From an uncultured bacterium (GTDB taxonomy: Bacteria > Bacteroidota > Bacteroidia > Bacteroidales > Bacteroidaceae), in the NCBI GenBank assembly GCA_905214795.1, contig CAJMNM010000012.1, forward strand, positions 15,141 to 79,140: a DNA stretch of 64,000 bases, written 5' to 3'. How positions within the stretch are numbered: position 1 is the stretch's first letter; the number at the start of each line of letters is the position of its first letter. A model generated the notes under the pieces. The model was not told the DNA's origin and made no database searches. It was given only the letters and a program-made list of their open reading frames with translations. A program made the translations under genes and the position numbers. Below, in pieces: positions 16,913 through 25,706 of this stretch.

Positions 16913-17785
16913 TTATCCGATAGTATGATTAGCCAATAATTCCTGAATCAGTCCTTCGATGTCTGCATCGGAAGACGTAAGGGTTTTACTCTCTTTTGCC
17001 TTGAATACGATGTTCTGCACCTGTTTGACTTTGGTCGGTGAACCGCTTAAGCCACACTGATTCAAGTCGGCATTGACATCGGCAGTGTTATACTGTCCTA
17101 AAGTCAGGTAAGGCTTTTTCTGGTATTCTTCGGCATAAGCTAGTCCTTCGGCAGGCATTTCCATCGGAACCATGGCACGTTTATATTTCATAACGAGTTT
17201 GGCATTGCGCGGGCGGCAAGGTGCTGCACTGCCGTTTACTGTCAGTACGACTGGCATCGGTGCTTCAACAGTTTCCACACCGCCGTCAATATGACGTTTA
17301 ACGGTCATTTTGCCATCGGCGCATTTCAAAATCTCTTCTACGTATGTGACCTGTGGCAGACCGAGTTTCTGGGCTACCTGAGGACCAACCTGTGCGGTAT
17401 CTCCGTCGATAGCCTGACGGCCGCCAAGAATAACATCAGGAATACCTATTTTCTGAATAGTTACAGCCAAAGCATAACTTGTGGCCAACGTGTCGGCGCC
17501 GGCAAACGCGCGATCACTCAACAGATAGCCGCCGTCTGCGCCGCGGTATAAGCTTTCGCGGATGATTTCAGCGGCACGCGGAGGTCCCATGGTTACTACT
17601 GTGACAGTGGAGCCCGGATTCTGGTCTTTCAGTCTCAGAGCCTGTTCCAAAGCATTTAAGTCTTCCGGATTAAAGATAGCAGGTAATGCGGAACGGTTGA
17701 CGGTGCCTTCGGGAGTCATCGCGTCCGGACCTACATTACGGGTGTCGGGTACTTGCTTGGCGAGTACAATGATTTTTAAACTCAT
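16913..17785 (-). CDS. etfB: Electron transfer flavoprotein subunit beta
   Basis: A 290-residue ETF beta subunit (LKIIVLAKQVPDT start, FNPEDLNALEQALRLKD, VVTMGPPRAAEIIRESLYRGADGG, ILGGRQAIDGDTAQVGPQVAQKLGLPQVTYV). The last motif resembles the AMP/FAD-site loop of the family; whether this pair is bifurcating cannot be decided by eye. First gene of the etfB-etfA-dehydrogenase operon. Confidence 0.97.
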   Translation of the reverse strand: MSLKIIVLAKQVPDTRNVGPDAMTPEGTVNRSALPAIFNPEDLNALEQALRLKDQNPGSTVTVVTMGPPRAAEIIRESLYRGADGGYLLSDRAFAGADTLATSYALAVTIQKIGIPDVILGGRQAIDGDTAQVGPQVAQKLGLPQVTYVEEILKCADGKMTVKRHIDGGVETVEAPMPVVLTVNGSAAPCRPRNAKLVMKYKRAMVPMEMPAEGLAYAEEYQKKPYLTLGQYNTADVNADLNQCGLSGSPTKVKQVQNIVFKAKESKTLTSSDADIEGLIQELLANHTIG

Positions 17786-17849
17786 AGTTCTTTTTCTTAT
17801 TTTGTCGAAATATAGTGATAAGATTTGTTTTTCAATTTTGCAATTAGGG

Positions 17850-17883
17850 CAAATGTACTTAATTTTTGTGTGAAGTCAACAAA
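17850..17883 (-). promoter_or_regulatory. etfB: Putative promoter of the etf operon
   Basis: Minus strand -7 TACATTTG (17857-17850) with TTTG at 17883-17880; spacing 22 nt, slightly longer than usual. Leader of about 60 nt to the etfB start. Confidence 0.5.
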
Positions 17884-17922
17884 AAAAATGCGAAAAAAGC
17901 ATTTTCTCTGTTTAAAGTTCAG

Positions 17923-17930
17923 TACTTTTG
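17923..17930 (+). promoter_or_regulatory. -7 box of the DUF6057 operon
   Basis: TACTTTTG matches TAnnTTTG about 30 bp upstream of the start at 17962. No clear -33 TTTG at the right distance. Confidence 0.4.
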
Positions 17931-17961
17931 TTATTAGTTAAGGTTTGATAGTGATACTTTT

Positions 17962-19569
17962 ATGAATATAAAATCAGTCAATAATAATGGTAAGCCGTTG
18001 AATGAAACAAGCAAGCGGTTAAAGTTGCCGGCTGTAGTCAAGGCTTTTATGCATTGTTCTCATGCGATGTGGTTTTTTGTAGCTGTGTGGGTATGGGCAT
18101 CATGCTGGTATGGTGATGTTTTTGTGATGGCCCGTGAGTACAGCTTTTTTGCTTTTGATAAATTGCTGATGAAGCCGGTTTGGGAACAGACTTATGGCAG
18201 TTTGTGGATTGCGGGTCGTGCATTGCTTAATCTGTTTGCTTTTCCATGGTTGGGCGGACTGGTGTTGTCACTGCTGTTGACGGTAATCAGTTGGCTGGTG
18301 GGATATCTGTTGCGGGTGCCTGCCCGTTGGCGTTGGTTGCAGTATGTGCCGGCAGCTGTATATATTTATGTGGTAACCTGGATGGGATTTGACGCATTTG
18401 TGTTTAGAGAGCCCGGCTGGCTTTTGGGCATTCCGTTGTGTGTGGCTGTTATTTTGATTTTACAAGTCGTTTTTTTGCGTAGTTTCAGTCATCGTCGTCT
18501 GGCTTGGATTTGGAAATGTCGTGAAGATGAGACCGTAAGTATCAATGCGCTGTTGGTGGCAGTAGCTTTGCTTATACCGGCCGGGGCGGCGGTATATGGT
18601 AGTGCCGGACGTTCGGATGTCCGGTTGACGGCTAAGTTGCAGCGTTTGATGAGAGAACAGAAATGGGACGAGATGGCTCATGCGGCCGAAGCGTGGAATG
18701 GCAGCTCGCGTCAGGTGGCGGCTTATCATGCATTGGCTTTAGTCCGGAATGGTCGTCTGTTGGATGATTTGTTCAAAGTGCGTTATGATTTCCGGCCTGT
18801 TCATCTCGTTTCACGTAAAGGCGAACCTTCTATGGGACGTGAGATTTATGAAGCGGACTGTAATTTCCATGCAGGACTAATTATGTCTGCTTATCGTAAT
18901 GATATGGAGCAGATGACATTTGACGGTATTGGTACGGCACGTTTACGTCGTATGATTCGCTACGCGTTGCTACGCCATGAAACCAATCTGGCTTTGCGTT
19001 ATCTGCTTGTATTGTCGAAACAACCGTTTGAAGGTGATTATGTAGCTTATTACCGGAAATTGGCGTCAAATCCTGATTTAGTAGAAACGGATTCTGAATT
19101 GAAGGCTATTGCTGATATGTTACCGGTTGAGGATCAGTTTGAAGGATCTTTCGTCCGTCCGCTTTTCATTGGATATTATCTTGGAACGAAGAATATAAGA
19201 AGCCGGGGCGCATATGATGTTGCTACGGCTGCAAGTCTTTATGCCCGGATGATGCCTTTGTTTTGTTATCGTGCTGTGGCTTATGCCAAAGAGGGGAGCT
19301 ATCCGCCGGTAGTGGCCGATGCTTTGGGAATGCTTAAAGTAATGCAGCCGGAGGCGGTTTCTGCTTTTTCCGGAATAGATATGAACGCAGGGCGTTATGT
19401 GGGGTTTGCCAAATCGTTCACTGGAACGGACACGTTGGCCGTTTATCAGCGTGCCGTTGGACAATTTAAGAACTACAGCGGTTATTATCCTTATTATTAT
19501 TTCTTTGGCCATCCGGATGTTTCGGATAAGTCTGTAAAAGAGGAACAGGAGAAAGGAGGAATAAATTGA
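17962..19569 (+). CDS. DUF6057-family membrane protein
   Basis: A 535-residue inner membrane protein of a Bacteroidetes family with no known function. The N-terminal ~200 residues contain about six hydrophobic segments (for example MWFFVAVWVWASCW, LGGLVLSLLLTVISWLVGYLL, IPLCVAVILILQVVFL, NALLVAVALLIPAGAAV). The remaining ~330 residues are soluble and look like helical repeats (LMREQKWDEMAHAAEAWN; RRMIRYALLRHETNLALRYLLVLSKQPF). The stop codon overlaps the next start (TGATG), with an AGGAGG ribosome site inside its end, so the two proteins are translationally coupled and probably work together at the envelope. Confidence 0.8.
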   Translation: MNIKSVNNNGKPLNETSKRLKLPAVVKAFMHCSHAMWFFVAVWVWASCWYGDVFVMAREYSFFAFDKLLMKPVWEQTYGSLWIAGRALLNLFAFPWLGGLVLSLLLTVISWLVGYLLRVPARWRWLQYVPAAVYIYVVTWMGFDAFVFREPGWLLGIPLCVAVILILQVVFLRSFSHRRLAWIWKCREDETVSINALLVAVALLIPAGAAVYGSAGRSDVRLTAKLQRLMREQKWDEMAHAAEAWNGSSRQVAAYHALALVRNGRLLDDLFKVRYDFRPVHLVSRKGEPSMGREIYEADCNFHAGLIMSAYRNDMEQMTFDGIGTARLRRMIRYALLRHETNLALRYLLVLSKQPFEGDYVAYYRKLASNPDLVETDSELKAIADMLPVEDQFEGSFVRPLFIGYYLGTKNIRSRGAYDVATAASLYARMMPLFCYRAVAYAKEGSYPPVVADALGMLKVMQPEAVSAFSGIDMNAGRYVGFAKSFTGTDTLAVYQRAVGQFKNYSGYYPYYYFFGHPDVSDKSVKEEQEKGGIN

Positions 19570-21146
19570 TGAAACGATATATGATAGATTATATGGGGTA
19601 TATACGTTATCAGATTGCTGCTTGTCTGATTTTGTTGTCGTTTTTGTTTGTCGGTTGCCATAATGAGGCACGTGTACCGTCAGATTATGTTTCTGTTAAT
19701 GAGCAGCCGAAACTTTATCCTGATTATTCCAATGTGACCTGCCCTCCTAATATAGCTCCTTTGAATTTCAGTCTGCTGAATTCTTGCAAGCAGTGTGTGG
19801 TGGAATTGGTTGGCCGTCATTCATCGCTTGTTGTAGAAGGAGGAGCTGATGGAAAAATAATATTTGATGAGAATGAGTGGAAAAGTCTGCTGAAGAAACA
19901 TGCGGGTGACAGTCTCGCAGTCAATTTGTATGTCAGACGCTCTGAGTGTTGGCAAAAATTGCGTTCATGTCAGTTGTATGTCGCGGCTGAGCCTATAGAT
20001 AGTTTTCTTTCTTACCGTTTGATTGAACCAGGATATATTCCATATCGTCGTTTAGGTATCTATCAGCGTAATCTGACTAATTTTGAGGTGGAGCCGGTTT
20101 ATGAGAATAATGTAACCGATGATCCGCAACAAAATCATTGTATTAATTGTCATAATTTTCAGCAATACGGTACTTCACGTATGCTGTTCCATGTCAGGGA
20201 AAATCATGGTGGAACTATAATATATGACAATGGAAAGCTGACAAAAGTGGATTTTAAAGGTGACAGTATTCCCGGCGGGGCTGTTTATCCGGCATGGCAT
20301 CCGGTAAAGCCCTGGGTGGTATTTTCAACTAATATCACAGGTCAGTCTTTTCATATTAATAATTCGGAAAGAGTGGAGGTACTTGATATGGCTTCTGATC
20401 TTATTTTCTGTGACTGGGAACATGGAACGGTAAATTATATTCTTCATACAGATTCTGTGATGGAGAATTTTCCTCATTGGAGTCCTGATGGTAAGCGATT
20501 ATATTATACAGCGGCAAAAATTCCGGAAATGGCTGAACTGGATATGGAAGGTCGTGATGTGTATTCAACGGAGCACTATCGCGAATTGCGCTATGATGTG
20601 ATGTATATGGATTTTGATGAACAAAATCAGACGTTTAGCACTCCGCATTTGTTGGTGGATTGTGCGAAAAATGAGAAAAGTGCATCGGTACCCCGGGTAA
20701 GTCCGGACGGGCGTTATGTGCTTTATACATTGGGTAATTACGGGCAGTTCCATATCTGGCACAAAAGTGCTGATTTATGGGTTCACGACCTTAAAAATGG
20801 AACTGATTATCCTTTGGAGGCTGCTAACAGTCACGATGTGGAAAGTTATCATACGTGGAGCAGTAACGGGCGTTGGATAGCTTTCAGCTCAAAACGTGAC
20901 GATGGGGATTATACGCGAGTTTATATCGCTTATTTTGATAATGAAGGCAAACCACGTAAGGCATTGATGTTGCCGCAGGAGGATCCTGAAGAAAATATTT
21001 TATTGTTAAAGAGTTATAATGTGCCGGAATTAACACGTGAGGCTGTTCATGTCTCACGCAAGGACTTTGAAAATGCAGTCTATAAACAGCCGGCTTGTAA
21101 AGTAAAGTTTGAGTCTGTTTATATGTCGAAAGGTGTGTCCAAATGA
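19569..21146 (+). CDS. Lipoprotein with c-type haem motif and TolB-like PD40 propeller
   Basis: A 525-residue envelope protein. The chosen ATG at 19569 overlaps the preceding TGA by one base and follows a good AGGAGG. Lipoprotein signal ends LLSFLFVGC with lipid Cys30. One CxxCH haem-attachment motif, CINCH, lies at residues 191-195. After it come WD/PD40-type blades: HWSPDGKRLYYTAA, VSPDGRYVLYTLG, TWSSNGRWIAFSSKRDDG. The architecture suggests a haem-bearing propeller lipoprotein on the periplasmic side or the cell surface; whether haem is really attached, and what it does, is not shown. Its 3' end overlaps that of ogt by 28 bp on the other strand. Confidence 0.8.
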   Translation: MKRYMIDYMGYIRYQIAACLILLSFLFVGCHNEARVPSDYVSVNEQPKLYPDYSNVTCPPNIAPLNFSLLNSCKQCVVELVGRHSSLVVEGGADGKIIFDENEWKSLLKKHAGDSLAVNLYVRRSECWQKLRSCQLYVAAEPIDSFLSYRLIEPGYIPYRRLGIYQRNLTNFEVEPVYENNVTDDPQQNHCINCHNFQQYGTSRMLFHVRENHGGTIIYDNGKLTKVDFKGDSIPGGAVYPAWHPVKPWVVFSTNITGQSFHINNSERVEVLDMASDLIFCDWEHGTVNYILHTDSVMENFPHWSPDGKRLYYTAAKIPEMAELDMEGRDVYSTEHYRELRYDVMYMDFDEQNQTFSTPHLLVDCAKNEKSASVPRVSPDGRYVLYTLGNYGQFHIWHKSADLWVHDLKNGTDYPLEAANSHDVESYHTWSSNGRWIAFSSKRDDGDYTRVYIAYFDNEGKPRKALMLPQEDPEENILLLKSYNVPELTREAVHVSRKDFENAVYKQPACKVKFESVYMSKGVSK

Positions 21147-21619
21147 CAGAAGTGGCGTTCTAATGTAAGAAGCTTCTCTTTGACTAGCAAACCGCCTGCA
21201 TAACCGGTTAGGGTACCGTTCTTGCCAATAACCCGATGACAGGGGATGATAATAGGTAGGGGATTGTTATGGTTTGCCATTCCTACGGCACGTATGGCTT
21301 TGGGATGATTAATTTGTGCTGCAAGTTCGCTGTAACTGATAGTTTTACCATAAGGAATGGTTTGTAATGCTTGCCATACTTTATGTTGAAATGGAGTTCC
21401 GGTTGTTATTTTAAATGGAATACAGAATGTTTTACGTTGTCCGTTGAAATAAGATTCGATTTGACGGAATGCTTCATCTATCAATTGGCTGCCGTGGTTA
21501 ATTACGTTGTGCTCGGTCCATGATATTGCTACAATATAGCCTTGAGACTCATAGATTGTCAATGGTCCTAATAATGTTTGAACACATTTACAATGATCAT
21601 ATTCAATTTGTTTTTTCAT
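21119..21619 (-). CDS. ogt: Methylated-DNA-protein-cysteine methyltransferase
   Basis: A 166-residue O6-alkylguanine repair protein. The suicide cysteine is C127 in IIPCHRVIG; the DNA-binding helices are FQHKVWQALQTIPYGKTISYSELA and the arginine finger segment is KAIRAVGMANHNNPLPI. The closing YAGGLLVKEKLLTLE is typical. It moves the alkyl group from O6-methylguanine to itself. It converges on and overlaps the haem-motif lipoprotein gene by 28 bp. Confidence 0.96.
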   Translation of the reverse strand: MKKQIEYDHCKCVQTLLGPLTIYESQGYIVAISWTEHNVINHGSQLIDEAFRQIESYFNGQRKTFCIPFKITTGTPFQHKVWQALQTIPYGKTISYSELAAQINHPKAIRAVGMANHNNPLPIIIPCHRVIGKNGTLTGYAGGLLVKEKLLTLERHFCHLDTPFDI

Positions 21620-21702
21620 TAGATTATAGGATATTAATTGAATGACAAACGGATGAAGTCGCTATCTTCTTCCTCTCTAAAATGGTATAATAAGAACATT
21701 AT

Positions 21703-21740
21703 ACCCCTCCTTTCAGTAAATGTTTTACTGGAGGAGGGGT
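21703..21740 (-). terminator. Hairpin downstream of asnA
   Basis: Arms 21703-21720 and 21724-21740 form a long GC-rich stem (core CCCCTCC/GGAGGGG) with one bulge and a 3-nt loop. The T-run on the minus strand is weak, so termination is likely but not textbook. Confidence 0.65.
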
Positions 21741-21769
21741 GGTGGATGATGTTATTTGATGATGAATTT

Positions 21770-22807
21770 CTAGATTAATGTCATTCCGGCATCTTCACAT
21801 TGTTTACGCATTTCTTCCGGCCAGATGCTGGATTGTGTCTCACCAATATGTGCCTTTTGAAGTAGAATCATACAAAGACGGCTTTGTCCTATACCGCCAC
21901 CGATGGATTGGGGAAGACTTCCTTCAAGCAGACGTTTGTGAAAATATAATTCTTTTCGGTCTTCTTTTCCGCTTTCTTTGAGCTGACGGAGTAATGCTTC
22001 CTGGTTGACACGGATACCCATTGAAGATAATTCGATTGCACGTCCCAATACGGGATACCATATTAATAGGTCACCGTTAAGTCCAGGCTTGCCAAGTTCA
22101 GAAACTGTTGTATAATCGTCATAGTCGGGAGCGCGCATGTCGTGTACTTTGCCATTGCTTAATTTGCAGCCAATACCTATAATAAATACAGCGCCATATT
22201 CTTTGCAGATTGCATCTTCACGTTCTTTGGGAGTCATGTCGGGATAACGTTGTAATAGTTCTTCGGCATGAATGAAATGAACTTCTTCTGGAAGAAACGG
22301 TTTGAGCTGTGGATAGGTTTCACAAATATAAAATTCAGTACGTAAGATAGCAGAGTAGATTTTGCATACAATTTTCTTCAGAAAATCAAGATGCCGTTGG
22401 TTGGGAGTCATGACACGTTCCCAGTCCCATTGGTCAACGTATAGTGAATGTAAGTTACCAAGTTCTTCGTCTGCACGAATGGCGTTCATATCTGTAATAA
22501 TACCATAACCTGGCGCTACTGCATATTCTGCCAGTGTTACGCGTTTCCATTTTGCCAGAGAGTGGACAACTTCAGCAGGCGCTTCATTCATGTCTTTGAT
22601 AGGGAACGTTACTGGTCGTTCAATTCCATTAAGGTCGTCATTCATTCCTAACCCTTTGAGAACGAATAGTGGTGCTGTGACTCTTCGCAAGCGTAACTCT
22701 GTAGAAATGCTGCTTAAGAAGAAATCTTTGATTTTTTTTATCGCGATTTCTGTTTGTTGTAAATCTAGTTTCGCCGTATAATTTTGGGGCTTTATTAAAT
22801 AACTCAT
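21770..22807 (-). CDS. asnA: Aspartate-ammonia ligase
   Basis: A 345-residue class II-tRNA-synthetase-like enzyme making asparagine from aspartate, ammonia and ATP. The start at 22807 (MSYLIKPQNY) is chosen over an upstream in-frame Met 23 codons earlier because it matches the family N-terminus and the -7 box falls upstream of it. Motifs: VHSLAKWKRVTL, LYVDQWDWERVM, FIIGIGCKL, MRAPDYDDY, ELSSMGIRVN, QSIGGGIGQSRLCMILL. A glutamine-dependent asparagine synthetase is encoded elsewhere in the window, so the cell has both routes. Confidence 0.96.
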   Translation of the reverse strand: MSYLIKPQNYTAKLDLQQTEIAIKKIKDFFLSSISTELRLRRVTAPLFVLKGLGMNDDLNGIERPVTFPIKDMNEAPAEVVHSLAKWKRVTLAEYAVAPGYGIITDMNAIRADEELGNLHSLYVDQWDWERVMTPNQRHLDFLKKIVCKIYSAILRTEFYICETYPQLKPFLPEEVHFIHAEELLQRYPDMTPKEREDAICKEYGAVFIIGIGCKLSNGKVHDMRAPDYDDYTTVSELGKPGLNGDLLIWYPVLGRAIELSSMGIRVNQEALLRQLKESGKEDRKELYFHKRLLEGSLPQSIGGGIGQSRLCMILLQKAHIGETQSSIWPEEMRKQCEDAGMTLI

Positions 22808-22846
22808 TGTTTTGCTATTTTTATTCGTTGCTTTCAATTTGTACGG

Positions 22847-22854
22847 CAAAGATA
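22847..22854 (-). promoter_or_regulatory. asnA: -7 box of asnA
   Basis: Minus-strand TATCTTTG (22854-22847), about 40 bp before the chosen start. No TTTG at the canonical distance. Confidence 0.4.
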
Positions 22855-22932
22855 TGTAATTTAAATCAAATGACATTATGTTTTTCTATAAAAAGTGTCT
22901 ATATGATTATTTATATTCAGAATGATTTTTAT

Positions 22933-22970
22933 AACAAGCTTGTTTTATTCTATTTTTTTTTCTACTTTTG
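22933..22970 (+). promoter_or_regulatory. tRNA-Arg promoter overlapped by a palindrome
   Basis: -33 CTTG (22939-22942), 20 nt, -7 TACTTTTG (22963-22970), with the tRNA starting 13 nt later. The -33 lies inside the perfect palindrome AACAAGCTTGTT (22933-22944), which is also present at 11035-11046. Confidence 0.65.
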
Positions 22971-22982
22971 CAAGCAATTTAA

Positions 22983-23056
22983 GGCTCCGTAGCTTAGCTG
23001 TATAGAGCGTCAGATTCCGGTTCTGAAGGTCAAGGGTTAGAATCCCTTCGGAGTCA
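22983..23056 (+). tRNA. tRNA-Arg (anticodon CCG)
   Basis: A 74-nt cloverleaf. Acceptor GGCTCCG pairs with CGGAGTC (one G-T), D arm 4 bp, anticodon stem TCAGA/TCTGA with loop TTCCGGT (anticodon CCG, reading CGG), T stem AAGGG/CCCTT. CCA is not encoded. In standard numbering the D loop reads G18-T19 instead of G18-G19 and the T loop reads TTAGAAT instead of TTCGAAT, so the usual G19-C56 tertiary pair is replaced by a matching U19-A56. Confidence 0.95.
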
Positions 23057-23063
23057 CATTAAG

Positions 23064-23108
23064 AACGAAAGAAAGATTTTCTCGAGAATTTCTTTCTTTC
23101 GTTTTTTA
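23064..23108 (+). terminator. Terminator of the tRNA gene
   Basis: Perfect 13-bp stem, 23064-23076 and 23091-23103 (AACGAAAGAAAGA), followed by TTTTT, starting 8 nt after the tRNA. Confidence 0.9.
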
Positions 23109-23220
23109 GTATATAACTTGTTTAGATTCAGATAGAAATATAAACTATATTGTTTGTATGTAATCGACAAAATTTAATTATTATGTACTTCAATTAGTAT
23201 ATTTTTTATTCATATTGATT

Positions 23221-24456
23221 TTAAAATTCAGAAATATTTTTAGCAACAGTATAGCCTGTTGTCCATGCAGCCTGGAGATTAAATCCACCGGTAATGGCAT
23301 CTATATCTAATACTTCTCCGGCAAAAAATAGTCCTGGGCAGCATTTGCTTTCCAATGTATTGTGTGAAATAGCATTTAGACTGATACCGCCGCAAGTGAC
23401 AAATTCGTCTCTGAACCGGCTTTTACCATCTACTTCGTAAATGTCCGAAGTTAATATGGAGGCTAGTTTGTTTATACCTTTTTTGCCTATTTCTCCCCAT
23501 CTTTTGTCCAATGACAAGTTTGATTTCTCAAGTAAATGATTCCATAAACGTTGTGGTAATTGGTACGGACATAGATTGGAAATCAATTTTATAGAATGTT
23601 GATTTTGAATGTTTTTAATTTGTTCAGAGACAAGTTCTGTATTGTTGTTTTCAATCCAACGTACTTGAAGTGTGAATTTGTAATTGTTTTCGTGAATCCA
23701 GCGGGCAGCGTATGATGATAGTTTTAGTATAGCAGGTCCGCTCATTCCCCAATGTGTAAAAAGTAAGGCTCCGGAACTTTTGAATTTTGTTCCCGGAATC
23801 CAGACCGTAGCATTTTCAATAACAATGCCCATAAGTTGACGGATGGCATCACTTTTAATATTAAACGTGTAAAGTGAAGGAACAGAAGGTTCCGTATGGT
23901 GTTTTATTGTTTGAAGGTATTGCAAATCTTTTGAAAGAGGAGCACCTCCTGAAGTAACTGCTACACGATTTGCTTTGTAAGAAGGGATATTGTCAGATCC
24001 AAAAGATAAAAGGAAAGAACCGTCTTCCATTTTTTCGATTTTGGTAACTTCATGTTGGGTTCTTATTTCAACGCTGTTTTTCTGTGCTTCCCTTTTGAGA
24101 CACATGATGATGGATTCTGAATCTTGTGAAGCAGGAAAGACACATTGGTCTGGTTGAGTTGTTAATTTGACTCCTTTATTCTCAAACCATTCGTATGTTT
24201 TTATATGGTCAAAGCTTTTAAAAAGCTTTTTCATAAGTCTGTGTCCTCTTGGATAAGCGTGTGATAAATCTTTTATTTCCAAAAATGAATTGGACAGATT
24301 GCACCGTCCGCCTCCGGAGATTTTTACTTTGTTCAAAACATTTTTAGCTTTTTCAAAAATAATGATTTCTGTATCAGGGTTGTTTCTTCTGATATTGGCT
24401 GCAATAAAAAATCCTGCTGCACCTCCGCCGATGATGGCGATATTGTTTGTTGCCAT
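23221..24456 (-). CDS. BaiN/HI0933-family FAD-dependent oxidoreductase
   Basis: A 411-residue flavoprotein. The N-terminal dinucleotide fold is NNIAIIGGGAAGFFIAANI with an acidic strand end (EIIIFEK), followed by the family motif KVKISGGGRCNLSNS. Toward the end come FVTCGGISLNAI and LFFAGEVLDIDAITGGFNLQAAWTTGYTVAKNI. The family includes BaiN, linked to bile acid reduction, and many uncharacterised members, so no substrate is claimed. Alone on its strand between the tRNA and the ammonium operon. Confidence 0.92.
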   Translation of the reverse strand: MATNNIAIIGGGAAGFFIAANIRRNNPDTEIIIFEKAKNVLNKVKISGGGRCNLSNSFLEIKDLSHAYPRGHRLMKKLFKSFDHIKTYEWFENKGVKLTTQPDQCVFPASQDSESIIMCLKREAQKNSVEIRTQHEVTKIEKMEDGSFLLSFGSDNIPSYKANRVAVTSGGAPLSKDLQYLQTIKHHTEPSVPSLYTFNIKSDAIRQLMGIVIENATVWIPGTKFKSSGALLFTHWGMSGPAILKLSSYAARWIHENNYKFTLQVRWIENNNTELVSEQIKNIQNQHSIKLISNLCPYQLPQRLWNHLLEKSNLSLDKRWGEIGKKGINKLASILTSDIYEVDGKSRFRDEFVTCGGISLNAISHNTLESKCCPGLFFAGEVLDIDAITGGFNLQAAWTTGYTVAKNISEF

Positions 24457-24950
24457 AAATTAGTTTTGTTTATGCTGCGAAGTTAGAATAAAAAACGATT
24501 TAAAATAGTAAATGATAACAATTTGCTTATGAATTTTATAGAATATATAGAATCAGGCGGGAAGAATGTTATTGTCTCAGTTGTATGATTAATGATAAGA
24601 ATATTGAAATTATATGCATACTATAATATATTATAGAAGAGGGAATACTAATCTGGTTTTATGTATCATAAAGTATTGTTGTTGTATTATTGTGTTTTAT
24701 TTTGTTTGTTTTACGGCTAATTTTGTAATAAAATGATTTTATTTTTATTGCTTTTTATTTTAATTTGTTATACTTGCTGTTTTATTTGATAAAATGAGCT
24801 TGTTTTTGTTTTATTTTGTGTCTTTTTGAAATAACTTTGCCTTTGTAAAATAAAAAAAGAAAGTTTAAACGTATAATTTGCATTAAAATGATAAGGTTGT
24901 ACAACGGATGAGAGAATAAACAAAAAGTTAAAGCTTAAAAATGGAACACA
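24457..24950 (+). promoter_or_regulatory. AT-rich upstream region of the ammonium operon
   Basis: A 494-bp divergent intergenic region, very AT-rich. A -7 match, TAACTTTG, lies at 24832-24839, leaving a ~105-nt leader before the barrel gene. No TTTG at 19-21 nt upstream; the nearest are at 13 and 23 nt. No hairpin or repeat stands out. Nitrogen control of this promoter is expected from the operon content but not shown by a known site. Confidence 0.4.
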
Positions 24951-25706
24951 ATGAAAAAAGAGATTCTTACAACAGTAATGTGCGGTTTGTTAGTGACTAT
25001 GTCTACAAACGCAAGCGCGGATGATTCTTTTGATGCATCTGTTGGTGGAAGTTTGGTTAGTGGTTACGTTTGGCGTGGTCAGGATTTAGGAGGTGTTAGT
25101 ATTCAGCCTACTGCGTCAGTTGCATGGAAAGGTTTGTCGTTGACAGCGTGGGGATCGGTAGGTTTTAAGGATACAGAAGATGTTGGTGGTGCGTTTACTG
25201 ATGCAAAAGAATTCGATCTGACGTTAGGATATGCTTATAAGGGTTTTAGTGTATCCGTTACAGATTATTGGTTTAACTGTGCGTATAATAACTATTCTGG
25301 TGAGGCCATTTCTGGCAACTATTTTCATTATGGGAAAGGTGAAACCAATCATGTGTTTGAGGCTCAGATAGGTTATGATTTTGGTTTTCTGGCAGCAAAC
25401 TGGTATACCAATTTTGCAGGTAACGATGGTTTGAATAAAGACGGAAAACGTGCTTACTCATCTTATTTTTCATTGTCTGCACCATTTTCATTTGCTGGCT
25501 TGGATTGGAAAGTAGAGGCCGGGGCAACTCCATGGGCGACAACTTTCTATAATGGTGGTGCCGATCATTTTGAAGTTTCAGAGGTTAGTCTGAAAGCTAT
25601 GAAGGCAATTAAGATTACCGATTCATTCTCATTGCCATTGTCAGCAAAGGTGGCATGGAATCCGGCTACAGAGGGTGCGTATTTCGTATTTGGAGTGGAT
25701 TTGTAA
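24951..25706 (+). CDS. Outer membrane beta-barrel protein of the ammonium operon
   Basis: A 251-residue exported protein. Signal peptide MKKEILTTVMCGLLVTMSTNASA (cleavage ~23). The mature part alternates aromatic and small residues in amphipathic strands (GGSLVSGYVWRGQDLGG, LSLTAWGSVGF, FDLTLGYAYKGFSVSVTDYWF, FEAQIGYDFGFLAANWYTNF) and ends in the barrel-type strand AYFVFGVDL. About 10-12 strands fit. The link to ammonium comes only from position: it is the first gene of an operon with P-II, amtB and glnN. An ammonium or amine-permeable porin is a reasonable guess, not more. Confidence 0.75.
   Translation: MKKEILTTVMCGLLVTMSTNASADDSFDASVGGSLVSGYVWRGQDLGGVSIQPTASVAWKGLSLTAWGSVGFKDTEDVGGAFTDAKEFDLTLGYAYKGFSVSVTDYWFNCAYNNYSGEAISGNYFHYGKGETNHVFEAQIGYDFGFLAANWYTNFAGNDGLNKDGKRAYSSYFSLSAPFSFAGLDWKVEAGATPWATTFYNGGADHFEVSEVSLKAMKAIKITDSFSLPLSAKVAWNPATEGAYFVFGVDL

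Noticed and set aside
21119..21146. Frameshift at the convergent overlap of ogt and the haem-motif lipoprotein gene
   Set aside because: Both proteins end naturally and the 28-bp overlap needs no error to explain it.
22807..22876. Upstream Met at 22876 as the asnA start
   Set aside because: The -7 box at 22847-22854 would lie inside the coding region and the extra 23 residues do not match the family.
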